Assembly: GCA_005880395.1 (NCBI GenBank)
Contig: VBHQ01000056.1
Location: 1-50,252, forward strand
From: Chloroflexota bacterium
GTDB lineage: Bacteria; Chloroflexota; Dormibacteria; CF-121
Length of the DNA stretch: 50,252 bases
Direction: 5' to 3'
This document shows positions 27,062 to 36,054 of this stretch, one piece after another. Numbering within the stretch: the stretch's first letter is position 1; the number at the start of each line of letters is the position of its first letter. The position numbers and the translations under genes are program-made. The notes beneath the pieces were generated by a model. It was not told the DNA's origin. It saw only the letters and a program-made list of their open reading frames with translations, and did no database searches.

Positions 27062-28152
27062 TGCCGGGGCCGGAGCTCACGTTCCTCCAGGACGGCCGCC
27101 AGACGGCGGACCAGGTCGCCGGCGAGCTCGCCACCTTTCTGAGCGCTGCCCAGCAAAGCATCGACATTGCCATCTACGACCTGAACCTTGCCGGGGCTGC
27201 CGCGGACATCGTTCGCAGTGCCGTCAAGACCGCGGCCTCGAAAGGGGTCGCCGTTCGCCTGCTCTACAACGTCGACTTTCCCAACCCGATTCCGGTTCCG
27301 CCTCCGGCGCAGCCCGACGCCGCCTATATCGCGAGCCTCGGCGTCCCGACGCGTCCCGTGTCGGGCATCCCGTCGCTGATGCATCACAAGTATGTCGTTC
27401 GCGACAGCGGCACTGATGCGGCCACCGTGTGGACCGGTTCAACGAATTGGACCATTGACTCCTGGACGAGGGAGGAGAACGCCATCATCCGGCTGCCCTC
27501 GCCGGCGCTGGCGCAGGAATACAGCCGCAACTTTGGCGAGTTATGGGACACCGCCAGGGTTGACGGCACCGGGAAATACGATCTGGCCGGCGTGCCGATC
27601 GTTTCCGCCGACGCCCCGCTAAAAGCGCAGGTAATTTTTTCCCCCGGCCGTGGGCGGCGGATGTCGCACGTCATCGCCGACCGCATTGCGCACGCGCGCC
27701 GGCGCGTCCGCGTTTGCTCGCCGGTGATCACCTCCGGAGTCATCCTCGGCACCCTGGGCGACCTGCTTCACTCGCATGCTTCGCATGTGGACTTCAAAGG
27801 TGTCTACGACCGGACGCAGATGGCTGAGGTCTTGAACCAGTGGCGGGTCGACCCGCATGCCGGATGGAAGGGGCCGGCGTTTCAGTCGATCACGGCCAGC
27901 CTGCCCTTCGCCTCGAAGGTCACCACGCCCTACTCCCCGACCAGCGTGCACGACTACATGCACGCCAAGGCCACGGTCGTCGACAACACCGTGCTGACGG
28001 GTAGCTACAACCTCTCCCACGCGGGCGAAACCAACGCTGAAAACCTGCTCGTGCTCGACAGCGCGCCGCTGGCCGACCAGTTCGTCGCCTTTATCGATGC
28101 GGTCTATACCCGGTACGCCGCCGTGCCGGCGTCGGTCAAAATAGGGTCATGA
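27061..28152 (+). CDS. phospholipase D-like protein with two HKD motifs
   Basis: MHHKYVVRDSGTDAATVWTGSTNWT and DYMHAKATVVDNTVLTGSYNLS. Confidence 0.9.
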   Translation: MPGPELTFLQDGRQTADQVAGELATFLSAAQQSIDIAIYDLNLAGAAADIVRSAVKTAASKGVAVRLLYNVDFPNPIPVPPPAQPDAAYIASLGVPTRPVSGIPSLMHHKYVVRDSGTDAATVWTGSTNWTIDSWTREENAIIRLPSPALAQEYSRNFGELWDTARVDGTGKYDLAGVPIVSADAPLKAQVIFSPGRGRRMSHVIADRIAHARRRVRVCSPVITSGVILGTLGDLLHSHASHVDFKGVYDRTQMAEVLNQWRVDPHAGWKGPAFQSITASLPFASKVTTPYSPTSVHDYMHAKATVVDNTVLTGSYNLSHAGETNAENLLVLDSAPLADQFVAFIDAVYTRYAAVPASVKIGS

Positions 28153-28943
28153 CCCGGCGTCGTCGAGGGGCACTGGTCACCGGAGCGGTCCTGGCCGCCG
28201 CCAGCCTGCTTCCCCCCGTCCTCACCGCCACCGACGGGCGCCTCAGCAACCACACGATGCTCGAGATGGCGCTCGTCGCTTTGATCGTTCCGCTGATTGC
28301 CTATGGGCTCAGCCCGCTGCCAGGCGGTGGCCGGGGATTCAGCATCCACCCGGTGGTCGGCATCCTTGCGCTCAACGTCGTCATCTTTGCTGGGCAACTG
28401 CCGGTCGTCGTGGACGCCGCCGCGGCCAACGGGGCGGTCCGCGAGCTTCTGCAGCTTGGAATTATCGCGGGCGCCCTCCTCTTCTGGTCGCCGATCGTCG
28501 GATCCAGCCGATTGAGCGCGATCGCGAAGATCGGCACGCTCATGGTTGCCGGCGTTCCGCCGACGATCCCGGGTCTGACGCTGGCGCTGTCCCATCATCT
28601 CTTCTACCAGGCGTATCGGTCGATCGACGATCAGCAGCTGGCCGGGCTGGTGCTGTTCGGTACCGCAAAATTTGCGCTGGTCGGCGGTACCTTTGTTGTC
28701 TTGTGGCGGATGCTCAGCCCCGGCAACGAGCCGGACGATCGCGACGACCACCACGTGCCAATGGATGCGACCCCGCCCACAGGACCGGCCTGGTTGCGGC
28801 GGCTCGACGAAGAGCTTCCCCCCGAGCTCGACCGGCCGCGTAGGCCGGTTCCGGCCGGACGCCAGGCCGATCAGATGAGCGGCCAGGGGTACGCCCAGCG
28901 GGACGTCGGCACTGGGAATCGACCTTCGTCAGCCAGACGCTGA
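28149..28943 (+). CDS. cytochrome c oxidase assembly factor CtaG-like membrane protein
   Basis: Polytopic; LALSHHLFYQAYRSIDDQQLAGLVLF... characteristic caa3_CtaG-like ending. Confidence 0.7.
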   Translation: MTRRRRGALVTGAVLAAASLLPPVLTATDGRLSNHTMLEMALVALIVPLIAYGLSPLPGGGRGFSIHPVVGILALNVVIFAGQLPVVVDAAAANGAVRELLQLGIIAGALLFWSPIVGSSRLSAIAKIGTLMVAGVPPTIPGLTLALSHHLFYQAYRSIDDQQLAGLVLFGTAKFALVGGTFVVLWRMLSPGNEPDDRDDHHVPMDATPPTGPAWLRRLDEELPPELDRPRRPVPAGRQADQMSGQGYAQRDVGTGNRPSSARR

Positions 28944-29674
28944 GCCCGGTGGGCGAGCGCCTTGAGCTCGGCGCGCGCCAGAAACACCGTCAACGGCTTG
29001 ATCGACGCATCGCTCGAGAGCACGGCGGCCGCAAAGCGGCGCGCATCCTGCCGAAGCTGGGCCGGCACCTCCTCCCCGGCAAACTCCCAGATCACCGTCC
29101 GCAGCTTCGGCAGCACGTGAAAGGTCAGCCCGTTATCGACGCCCCAGATGTGTTCCTGGCGATCGATCAAGCAGTGCCCGCTCTTGCGGTCGGCGTTGTT
29201 GACGATGACGTCGAAGGCGGCCATGGTTCGGAAATCCGCAGCCCTCGCCGGCATCAGGGAAAAGTAGTGTTCGCGTAAATCGGCCTGCACGAACTGTTGC
29301 AGCGACCCTGCCCCCATCGGGCCGTCACGGCGATAGACGGTATGGGGGACGACACCCCAGCCGAGCGCCTCGGAGACAAGATAGGCGGCGACCTCCCGCT
29401 TGCCCAGCGTCCCGTCCGGAAAGTCGTCCAGCGGCGTCTCGCCGGCGGCCGGCTTGTACACCCCCAGGGTCTGCGCCCCGTGACTGTCGCAGACTTCGGC
29501 CAAATAGGTGTAGTTGGAGCAGTCGGGCATCAGGCCTCGGGCCTTGATACGTCCCTCGCGCAGCAGCAACCGTTGGGCCTCGCCATCAGGAGCGGAGAAG
29601 TGCCTGGCCACCGGGTCAATGATGCCCGTTGAGGCGCGGGCAGATGCCGCCGTCATGGTCGATTGGTCCGCCAC
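28871..29674 (-). CDS. SCO1664 family protein (PI3/4-kinase-like fold)
   Basis: [51 protein letters not shown]...[13 protein letters not shown]...[10 protein letters not shown]. Confidence 0.85.
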   Translation of the reverse strand: MADQSTMTAASARASTGIIDPVARHFSAPDGEAQRLLLREGRIKARGLMPDCSNYTYLAEVCDSHGAQTLGVYKPAAGETPLDDFPDGTLGKREVAAYLVSEALGWGVVPHTVYRRDGPMGAGSLQQFVQADLREHYFSLMPARAADFRTMAAFDVIVNNADRKSGHCLIDRQEHIWGVDNGLTFHVLPKLRTVIWEFAGEEVPAQLRQDARRFAAAVLSSDASIKPLTVFLARAELKALAHRAQRLADEGRFPVPTSRWAYPWPLI

Positions 29675-29982
29675 AGAGCGGGCAGGGCGGCCGGCCGGCG
29701 CTGATCACGGTCGCCGCATGCGCCGCCGCCGACGCGCCACACCGGCCGGATCGGTTCCTCCAGGGCCATGTTGGGGAGCTTGCCGGCCGGTGGCACAGAG
29801 ACCCGGGTGAACACTTCCTGCAAGCGCTCGGTCAGGGTGCGAAGTTGTTCCTTCTCGACCGTGACGCTGATCAGATTTGACCCGGCTCGCATCTGCAAGT
29901 AAAACGTCCGCTTCCCCGCCTCGCCGACCGCACCGGCGGTCACGCGGTTCACCAGATCCAGGTCAAAGCTTCCGGAAGGCAT
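29635..29982 (-). pseudogene. DUF3090 family protein with internal deletion/frameshift
   Basis: N-term MPSGSFDLDLVNRVTAGAVGEAGKRTFYLQMRAG...[12 protein letters not shown]-term [37 protein letters not shown] in another frame immediately after. Confidence 0.8.
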
Positions 29983-30011
29983 GACGGTTTCATTCTCGCA
30001 GCGAGCGGCAC

Positions 30012-30044
30012 AAAAAAATGCGGGCCGTTGGGGAAACGGCCCGC
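30012..30044 (-). terminator. Rho-independent terminator/attenuator in the leader of DUF3090-SCO1664
   Basis: GCGGGCCGTT-GGGGA-AACGGCCCGC perfect 10-bp stem; minus strand followed by T7 run (plus A7 30012-30018). Confidence 0.75.
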
Positions 30045-30196
30045 TAAATGGAGGGGGAGGAATCGTCGATTACACCAATATCTGTACCCAGTTTGGCCGG
30101 GTGCTAGCGTGCGGCGGCATCGGGCGATCACCTGAATCGAGCGCGGCCGCAACCGGTTGCGGCGAGAGCCCGAAAATGCGTGCCTAGAATCAACGT

Positions 30197-31219
30197 GTGA
30201 GCCGACCGCTGGACCCCCGGTGGTGGCACCGCAACCTGACGACGTTCCAGAAGGTGGTGGTGGCAAACAGCGCCATCATCGTCATCGGGGCGATCATCGG
30301 GCCGTTGATCACGGTGAACGTCTCCGGCAGCCGGCTGCCCTTCCTGATCGGGCTGCTGGCGATTGGCCTGATCGCCATCCTGGTGGCGAACTTTCTCATC
30401 CTTCGCCTCGCCTTCCGCCCCATGCGCGAGCTGGAATCGACGATGGGCGCTGTGCAGCCAGGCGTGGAAGAGTTGCGGGTGCAGACGAATTTTGCCGATC
30501 CGGACTTGCGGCGGATCGCCACCGTCTTCAACTCCATGCTCGACCGGCTCGAGCACGAGCGGCACGTGAGCGCCCAGCGAGTGCTACAGGCGCAGGAGCG
30601 CGAGCGGCAGCGCGTCGCCAGGGAGCTTCATGACCAGACCGGCCAAACGCTGACTCACGAGATCATCAGCCTGGACTTGCTGCTGGAACGGACCGCAGAC
30701 CCCAAGGCGCATCAGCAGCTGGAGGCCGTCAAGCGAACCCTGGAGGAAACGCTCGAGGAAGTGCACCGCATGTCGCAGGACCTGCGGCCGTCCGTCCTCG
30801 ACGACCTCGGGCTGGTGCCGGCGCTACGGACGCTGGCCAAGCAACCCTCGGGGGCGGAGGTCTCGCTTCACGTCGACGGGCTCCGTGATCGTCTGCCAGC
30901 GCCGATCGAGACGGCGCTTTACCGCATCGCCCAGGAAGCCTTGACCAACGCGAACAAGTACGCGCGCGCCTCGCACGTCAATATCGACCTGCGCTGCGTC
31001 AACAGCCACGTGTCGCTGCGCGTTCAGGACGACGGCATCGGCTTCGACCCGCGGAGCATCCCCGAGAAGGAGGAGCCGGGTCGCGCTGGTTTGGGGATCT
31101 TCGGCATGCGCGAACGGGCCACCCTCTTGCGCGGCACCCTCGACGTCCGTTCGGCGCCGCTGCGCGGCACCGAGATCGTCGCCCAATTACCGCTGGAGGA
31201 GCGCCATGCAACAAGTTGA
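30197..31219 (+). CDS. NarL-type sensor histidine kinase (HAMP-HisKA_3-HATPase)
   Basis: RVARELHDQTGQTLTHEIISLDLLLE, RIAQEALTNANKYARASHV, DDGIGFDP. Confidence 0.92.
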   Translation: MSRPLDPRWWHRNLTTFQKVVVANSAIIVIGAIIGPLITVNVSGSRLPFLIGLLAIGLIAILVANFLILRLAFRPMRELESTMGAVQPGVEELRVQTNFADPDLRRIATVFNSMLDRLEHERHVSAQRVLQAQERERQRVARELHDQTGQTLTHEIISLDLLLERTADPKAHQQLEAVKRTLEETLEEVHRMSQDLRPSVLDDLGLVPALRTLAKQPSGAEVSLHVDGLRDRLPAPIETALYRIAQEALTNANKYARASHVNIDLRCVNSHVSLRVQDDGIGFDPRSIPEKEEPGRAGLGIFGMRERATLLRGTLDVRSAPLRGTEIVAQLPLEERHATS

Positions 31220-31871
31220 GCGCCGACCGATCCGCGTGATGCTGGTCGAAGACCACAATCTGGTCCGGGCCGGCATCCGTGCTGTGATCGATGGCCAGAG
31301 CGACATCCAGGTGATCGCCGAGGCCACCGAAGCGCGCGAGGCAATCCGGCTGGCGCGCGCCAATTGTCCCGACGTCGCGGTCGTCGACGTGGCCATGCCG
31401 GGCATGTCGGGGATCGAGGCGACTCGCGAGATCCGCCGTCTCTGTCCCCAAACCCAGGTCGTGATCTTGACGGCGCACGACAACGAGGAATATTTCTTTC
31501 AGACACTGAAGGCGGGCGCGGTCGGCTATGTGCTCAAAAAGGCCGCCGCCTCCGACCTGATCGCCGCGATCGAGGCGGCCAGCAAGGGCGAGCCCTACCT
31601 GTATCCATCGGTCGCCCGTCTCCTCGTCTCCGACTATCTGCAGCGGGCTCCGGAACGCGAGACCTTCGAGCCGCTCAGCGACCGGGAACGGGAGGTGCTC
31701 CGGCTGGTCGCCGAGGGCAAGACCAACCGGCAGATTGCGGACACGCTGTTCCTCAGCATCAAGACGGTGCAGACGCACCGCGATCACATCATGAAAAAGC
31801 TCAAGATGCACGACCGCACCGAGCTGGTGAAATATGCGATCCGCAAGGGGCTGATCGAAGCCGACAGCTAG
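31206..31871 (+). CDS. NarL/FixJ (LuxR-type HTH) response regulator
   Basis: Receiver with VVDVAMPGMSGIEATREIR; HTH LSDREREVLRLVAEGKTNRQIADTLFLSIKTVQTHRDHIMKKL. Confidence 0.95.
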   Translation: MQQVERRPIRVMLVEDHNLVRAGIRAVIDGQSDIQVIAEATEAREAIRLARANCPDVAVVDVAMPGMSGIEATREIRRLCPQTQVVILTAHDNEEYFFQTLKAGAVGYVLKKAAASDLIAAIEAASKGEPYLYPSVARLLVSDYLQRAPERETFEPLSDREREVLRLVAEGKTNRQIADTLFLSIKTVQTHRDHIMKKLKMHDRTELVKYAIRKGLIEADS

Positions 31872-32836
31872 GACGAGGCGCGCGTCACCGGCTCGCCGAG
31901 AAACCGACTGATGTCTGAAATTTCGCGCTCAACAGCCTGTTCCGTGCGGCGACCTCTGGATCCCGGCTCCAGCTCCACGACGACTTCACGTCGACGTGCG
32001 GCCTTGCGCAGCTTCCAGGTGCCAACCACCCGACCATCGACGACCACCGCCGGATGGACCCAGCCCCCGCCCCGCTGCAATCGCCGTTGAAGTTCCGACG
32101 AGACCGCCAGATCCCGCCGGCGATAACCCAACAGATAGGTGTCGAACGCCGGGAGCAGTCGAAGATTCGGAACGCCTGGCAGATGCTGGCGCGATTGGCG
32201 CAATCCTCCTTTCGGAAGAAAGGCCGATTGCCCGTGGATGGCGACGTCTTTGAGCGCGGGCATTGCGCCGGCAAGTCCAGCACGTGCCTGAGGCATCGGC
32301 AGACCAGACCAGGCGGCAAAGTCTTCAAGGGTGGCCGGACCGTAGGCAAGGAAGTACCGGTGGGCGAGCTCCGGCAACGATGGCTTGGACCGGGAGGTCC
32401 GTCCCGGCACCCAGTCATCGAGCGCCACATAAGTTGGTTCGCCGTTGGGCCGCTCAGGACCGAGACAGCAAACTCCGTTTAGGGCGGCTGTTGCAATGAG
32501 ATGGATTGGCGCCTGCGTTCGCGGATCGAGCCCGATATTCACACGGCGCAACTCGTCGACCAGTTCGTATCGAGTCAGCGGTCCGCGATCCGCGAGGATC
32601 CTGCCGATCGCACTGATCCCCTTCGCCTTCACCGCATCATCGAGTCCGAGCTGTGCGTGTCGCGCCCGATTAGCGGAGGCGAAAACCGGTCCGACCAGCG
32701 CAAGGAGCCAGCGGACGTCCTCGGCGGCGACGACGTGGAGCGTTCCGCGCATCAGCCAGGTGCGCACGATCGACCGCTCTTTGACAAGCGCCCGCGTGAC
32801 ATCAGCCAATCGAAGGTCCGTTCCGCGGGCACGCAA
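31868..32836 (-). CDS. winged helix DNA-binding domain protein (HTH_42/AlkZ-like); N-terminus likely extends to about 32983
   Basis: IVRTWLMRGTLHVVAAEDVRWLLALVGP, LLPAFDTYLLGYRRRD, VVVDGRVVGTWKLR. Confidence 0.85.
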   Translation of the reverse strand: MRARGTDLRLADVTRALVKERSIVRTWLMRGTLHVVAAEDVRWLLALVGPVFASANRARHAQLGLDDAVKAKGISAIGRILADRGPLTRYELVDELRRVNIGLDPRTQAPIHLIATAALNGVCCLGPERPNGEPTYVALDDWVPGRTSRSKPSLPELAHRYFLAYGPATLEDFAAWSGLPMPQARAGLAGAMPALKDVAIHGQSAFLPKGGLRQSRQHLPGVPNLRLLPAFDTYLLGYRRRDLAVSSELQRRLQRGGGWVHPAVVVDGRVVGTWKLRKAARRREVVVELEPGSRGRRTEQAVEREISDISRFLGEPVTRASS

Positions 32837-32984
32837 ACCAAGCGCGGCTGCGTCAAAGACCTGTGCCTGCAGGCCGCAGATGTCGCGAAGAATCCGGTCA
32901 GGCGTCGAGCGGCGCCGCGTTTCGTCCGTCAGCCGTTGGGCACGCGCTCGCAGCAGGAGCGCCTGGTCGTCCGCGATCGTGACG

Positions 32985-34385
32985 TCAGCCGCCGGCTGCT
33001 CCCGCCTCCATCCCAGGCCGGGTCATCCTGGCCGGATCTAACAGACGGTCGAGCTCGTCGGCGGAGAGCTTGGTCTGCTCCCTTGCGATCTCGCGGATGG
33101 TTCTTCCGTTCGCCAGCGCCTCTTTCGCGATCCTGGCGGCGGCATCGTAGCCGATCGCCGGCGCCAGGGCGGTGGCCAGCATCAGCCCCTGCTCGACCAT
33201 CTGCGGCCCGCGCTCGGTCGCTTTGATGCCGTCGATACACTGGCGTGCCAGATTCTGCGCGGAGCTCGCCAGCAAACCGATGCTCTCGAGCAGGCTGTAA
33301 GCGGCGACCGGCATCATCAGGTTGAGCTCGAAGATGCTTCCCGACTGCGCGGCGACCGCGATCGTCGCGTCGTTCCCCAACACCCGCGCGACGACCATGG
33401 TCAGCGACTCGATGATGACCGGATTGACCTTGCCGGGCATGATCGAGCTTCCTGGTTGGACCTCCGGCAAGGTGATCTCGCCGAGGCCGGCGCGCGGCCC
33501 TGATGCAAACCAGCGTAGGTCGTTGCCGATCTTCCAGAGACTGACCGCGACGGTGCGCAGCGCCCCGGCGGCTGACAGCACGGCGTCCAGCGTCGCCTGG
33601 GCCTGGAAGTGGTTTTTGGTTTCCTGCACCATGACCCCTGCCCGCCGGCTCAGGTGCTGACACACCCGCTGCGCGAACTCGGGATGGGCGTTCAGGCCGG
33701 TGCCCACCGCCGTTCCGCCCAGTGGCAGATCGGCGAGCTCCTCGGCAGCAAGCCGGGCGCGAGCCATGCCCCGCTCCGCCTGGCCGGCGTAGCCCGTAAA
33801 TTCCTGGCCCAGGCGGATCGGGGTCGCGTCCTGCAGGTGGGTGCGCCCGGTCTTGATCACCGGCATGAACTCGCTGGCTTTCTTCTCGAGTGCCTCCTTG
33901 AGGTAGCTCAATGCCGGGATGAGCTCTTCGTGGATCGCGACCAGCGCGGCAAGCTGCATCGCGGAAGGAATCACGTCGTTGCTGGATTGGCAGCGGTTGA
34001 CGTGGTCGTTCGGATGGACCGGCTTGCGGCTGCCAAGCGGACCGCCAAGCAACTCATTCGCGCGATTGGCGATCACCTCGTTGGCGTTGGTGTTCGTCGA
34101 GGTTCCGGAACCCGTCTGAAAGACGTCGACGACGAAGTGGTTGTCGAATTTACCTTCCTCGACCTCTTCGGCGGCCTGCTGAATGGCGTTCGCCAGCTGC
34201 GCCTCGAGCAGCCCCAGCTCGCTGTTGACCAGGGCTGCCGCGCCTTTGATCTGCGCCATCGCCCGGATGAATCGGCGTGGCAAGCGGAGCCCGCTGATCG
34301 GAAAATTCTGACGCGCGCGTTCTGTGCTCGCACCGTAGTAAGCGCCTGCTGGAACCGCCACGTCTCCCATCGAGTCGCGTTCCAT
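32985..34385 (-). CDS. fumC: fumarate hydratase class II
   Basis: SGTSTNTNANEVIANRANE, VHPNDHVNRCQSSNDVIPSAM, GSSIMPGKVNPV signature; upstream extension to 34979 rejected. Confidence 0.95.
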   Translation of the reverse strand: MERDSMGDVAVPAGAYYGASTERARQNFPISGLRLPRRFIRAMAQIKGAAALVNSELGLLEAQLANAIQQAAEEVEEGKFDNHFVVDVFQTGSGTSTNTNANEVIANRANELLGGPLGSRKPVHPNDHVNRCQSSNDVIPSAMQLAALVAIHEELIPALSYLKEALEKKASEFMPVIKTGRTHLQDATPIRLGQEFTGYAGQAERGMARARLAAEELADLPLGGTAVGTGLNAHPEFAQRVCQHLSRRAGVMVQETKNHFQAQATLDAVLSAAGALRTVAVSLWKIGNDLRWFASGPRAGLGEITLPEVQPGSSIMPGKVNPVIIESLTMVVARVLGNDATIAVAAQSGSIFELNLMMPVAAYSLLESIGLLASSAQNLARQCIDGIKATERGPQMVEQGLMLATALAPAIGYDAAARIAKEALANGRTIREIAREQTKLSADELDRLLDPARMTRPGMEAGAAGG

Positions 34386-34475
34386 GCGGGACGCCTCCTC
34401 CGTCATCGGGGCCATCCTAGCAAGCCAGTCTCGGGAGGACGCGGGGTTCTCCCCGCGTGTAATCTGTAGGCCGTC

Positions 34476-34916
34476 ATGGCGCAGATCGTGTCCATTCAGC
34501 TCTGCCCGGGTCATCGCGAACCGATGCGCCCGGTCGATCAAGCCAGGTTGATCACCGGCGTCGGGCTTGAAGACGACAAGCATGCCAGTCCCGCGTCGCT
34601 TCGGCAGGTTTTGCTCGCGGACCGGGAAGCGCTCGACGACGTTGGCGTCGCGTCCGGCACCATCAAAGAGAACCTCACGGTTGAGGGACTGAACGTAATG
34701 GCACTGGCCGTCGGTACCCGGCTGCGGCTGGGAGCCCAGGCCGTTCTCGAGATCACCAAGGTTTGCGAGCCTTGCTTCCGCATGGATGAAATCCGCATGG
34801 GCCTCAAGGATGAGCTGGTCGGCCGCCGCGGCATGGTCTCGCGCGTGATCCAGGGCGGCAGCATCAAGGTCGGCGATGCGATCGCCATCGAAGCCGTCGA
34901 ATCGCTCGCCTCCTAG
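34476..34916 (+). CDS. MOSC domain-containing protein
   Basis: VGLEDDKHA...TIKENLTVEGLNVMALAVGTRLRLG...KVCEPCFRMDEIRMGL...GRRGMVSRVIQGGSIKVGD. Confidence 0.85.
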   Translation: MAQIVSIQLCPGHREPMRPVDQARLITGVGLEDDKHASPASLRQVLLADREALDDVGVASGTIKENLTVEGLNVMALAVGTRLRLGAQAVLEITKVCEPCFRMDEIRMGLKDELVGRRGMVSRVIQGGSIKVGDAIAIEAVESLAS

Positions 34917-34917
34917 C

Positions 34918-35769
34918 TTGATTCGCGCCGTCGACCTGCACGTCCACCTGCCGGTGAAGGAGTGGCTGGATGGCAGCATGGGGCCTTACCGGGAGCCGGC
35001 GGCCCACTACTTTCGCTCCAAAGTCCAGGAGCGCAGCGTCGACGAGCTCGCCCTCGATTTCGCCCAGGAGCAGGTCTTTGGCATTCTCCTCGCCTGGGAC
35101 GCCCAGACGGCGACCAAACGGCCGCCACTGACGAACGATTTCGTCGCCGCGATCGTCCGGCGCCATCCCAAGCGGTTTGCCTTTTTCGCCTCGGTCGATC
35201 CCTGGAAGGACAGCGCCGTCCGTGACCTGGAACGCGCCGTCAAGGAGCTGGGCGCGATCGGCGCGAAATTCCATCCGTCCCTGCAGGATTTCTACCCGAG
35301 CGACGAGCGTCACTTCCGACTCTGGGAGAAGGCCAGCGAGCTCGGCATTCCCTGCCTCTTTCACACCGGCACCAGCGGCATCGGTGCCGGCGAGCCGGGC
35401 GGTCAGGGCATCAAGCTCGACCCGGCGCGGCCGATCCATCTCGACGTCATTGCCGCCCGCTTCCCGGCGCTGCCCATCATCGCCGCCCATTTCGGCTGGC
35501 CCTGGCATCTCGAGCTGATCGCGATGGCGCTGCACAAGGCGAACATCTACATCGAGCTATCCGGCTGGTCGCCACGGTATTACCCGCCGGAGCTGGTTCG
35601 CGAGATCGGTGGTCGCCTCCAGGACCGAACCCTGTTCGGCAGCGACTACCCGTTCATCAAACCGGCCCGGGTGATCGAAGAGCTCGAAGCCGTCGAGTTG
35701 AAGCCGGAGGCGAAGGTCAAGATCCTTCGCGAGAACGCCGCCCGGCTGCTGAAGTTGCAGCTCGCCTAG
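34918..35769 (+). CDS. amidohydrolase family protein (Amidohydro_2)
   Basis: AVDLHVHLPV, GAIGAKFHPSLQDFYP, IIAAHFGWPWHLE, TLFGSDYPF. Confidence 0.88.
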   Translation: MIRAVDLHVHLPVKEWLDGSMGPYREPAAHYFRSKVQERSVDELALDFAQEQVFGILLAWDAQTATKRPPLTNDFVAAIVRRHPKRFAFFASVDPWKDSAVRDLERAVKELGAIGAKFHPSLQDFYPSDERHFRLWEKASELGIPCLFHTGTSGIGAGEPGGQGIKLDPARPIHLDVIAARFPALPIIAAHFGWPWHLELIAMALHKANIYIELSGWSPRYYPPELVREIGGRLQDRTLFGSDYPFIKPARVIEELEAVELKPEAKVKILRENAARLLKLQLA

Positions 35770-36050
35770 GCCCTCTTGGCCTGGCCCTCCCAGCAGGTCA
35801 CGCCATCGGGTCCGACGATGGCGCCGTGCGCCGTGCCGGCGGGAAGGTCCATCCGGTCGCCGGCCGTCATCGCGATTGGCTGCCGTCCGGCAGGAGTGAA
35901 GGTGATCGCGCCGCGCTCGACGTAAAGAACCTTTCGATACGGATGGCTGTGCGTCTCGTACTCGAAGCCGGGGCCGTTGCTCCACTGGTAGCAGCGGTCG
36001 GCTTCTTCGCGTAGCCGCTCTTCGACGCGGGCCATGCTCTCATAATGCAC
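35766..36050 (-). CDS. small cupin-domain protein
   Basis: 94 aa; YETHSHPYRKVLYVERGAITFTPAGRQPIAMTAGDRMDLPAGTAHGAIVG. Confidence 0.8.
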   Translation of the reverse strand: MHYESMARVEERLREEADRCYQWSNGPGFEYETHSHPYRKVLYVERGAITFTPAGRQPIAMTAGDRMDLPAGTAHGAIVGPDGVTCWEGQAKRA

Positions 36051-36054
36051 GTCG

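Noticed and set aside
34386-34979. Upstream extension of fumC
   Set aside because: Covers the antisense of the MOSC gene; fumarase homology starts at MERDSMGDVAVPAGAYYG.
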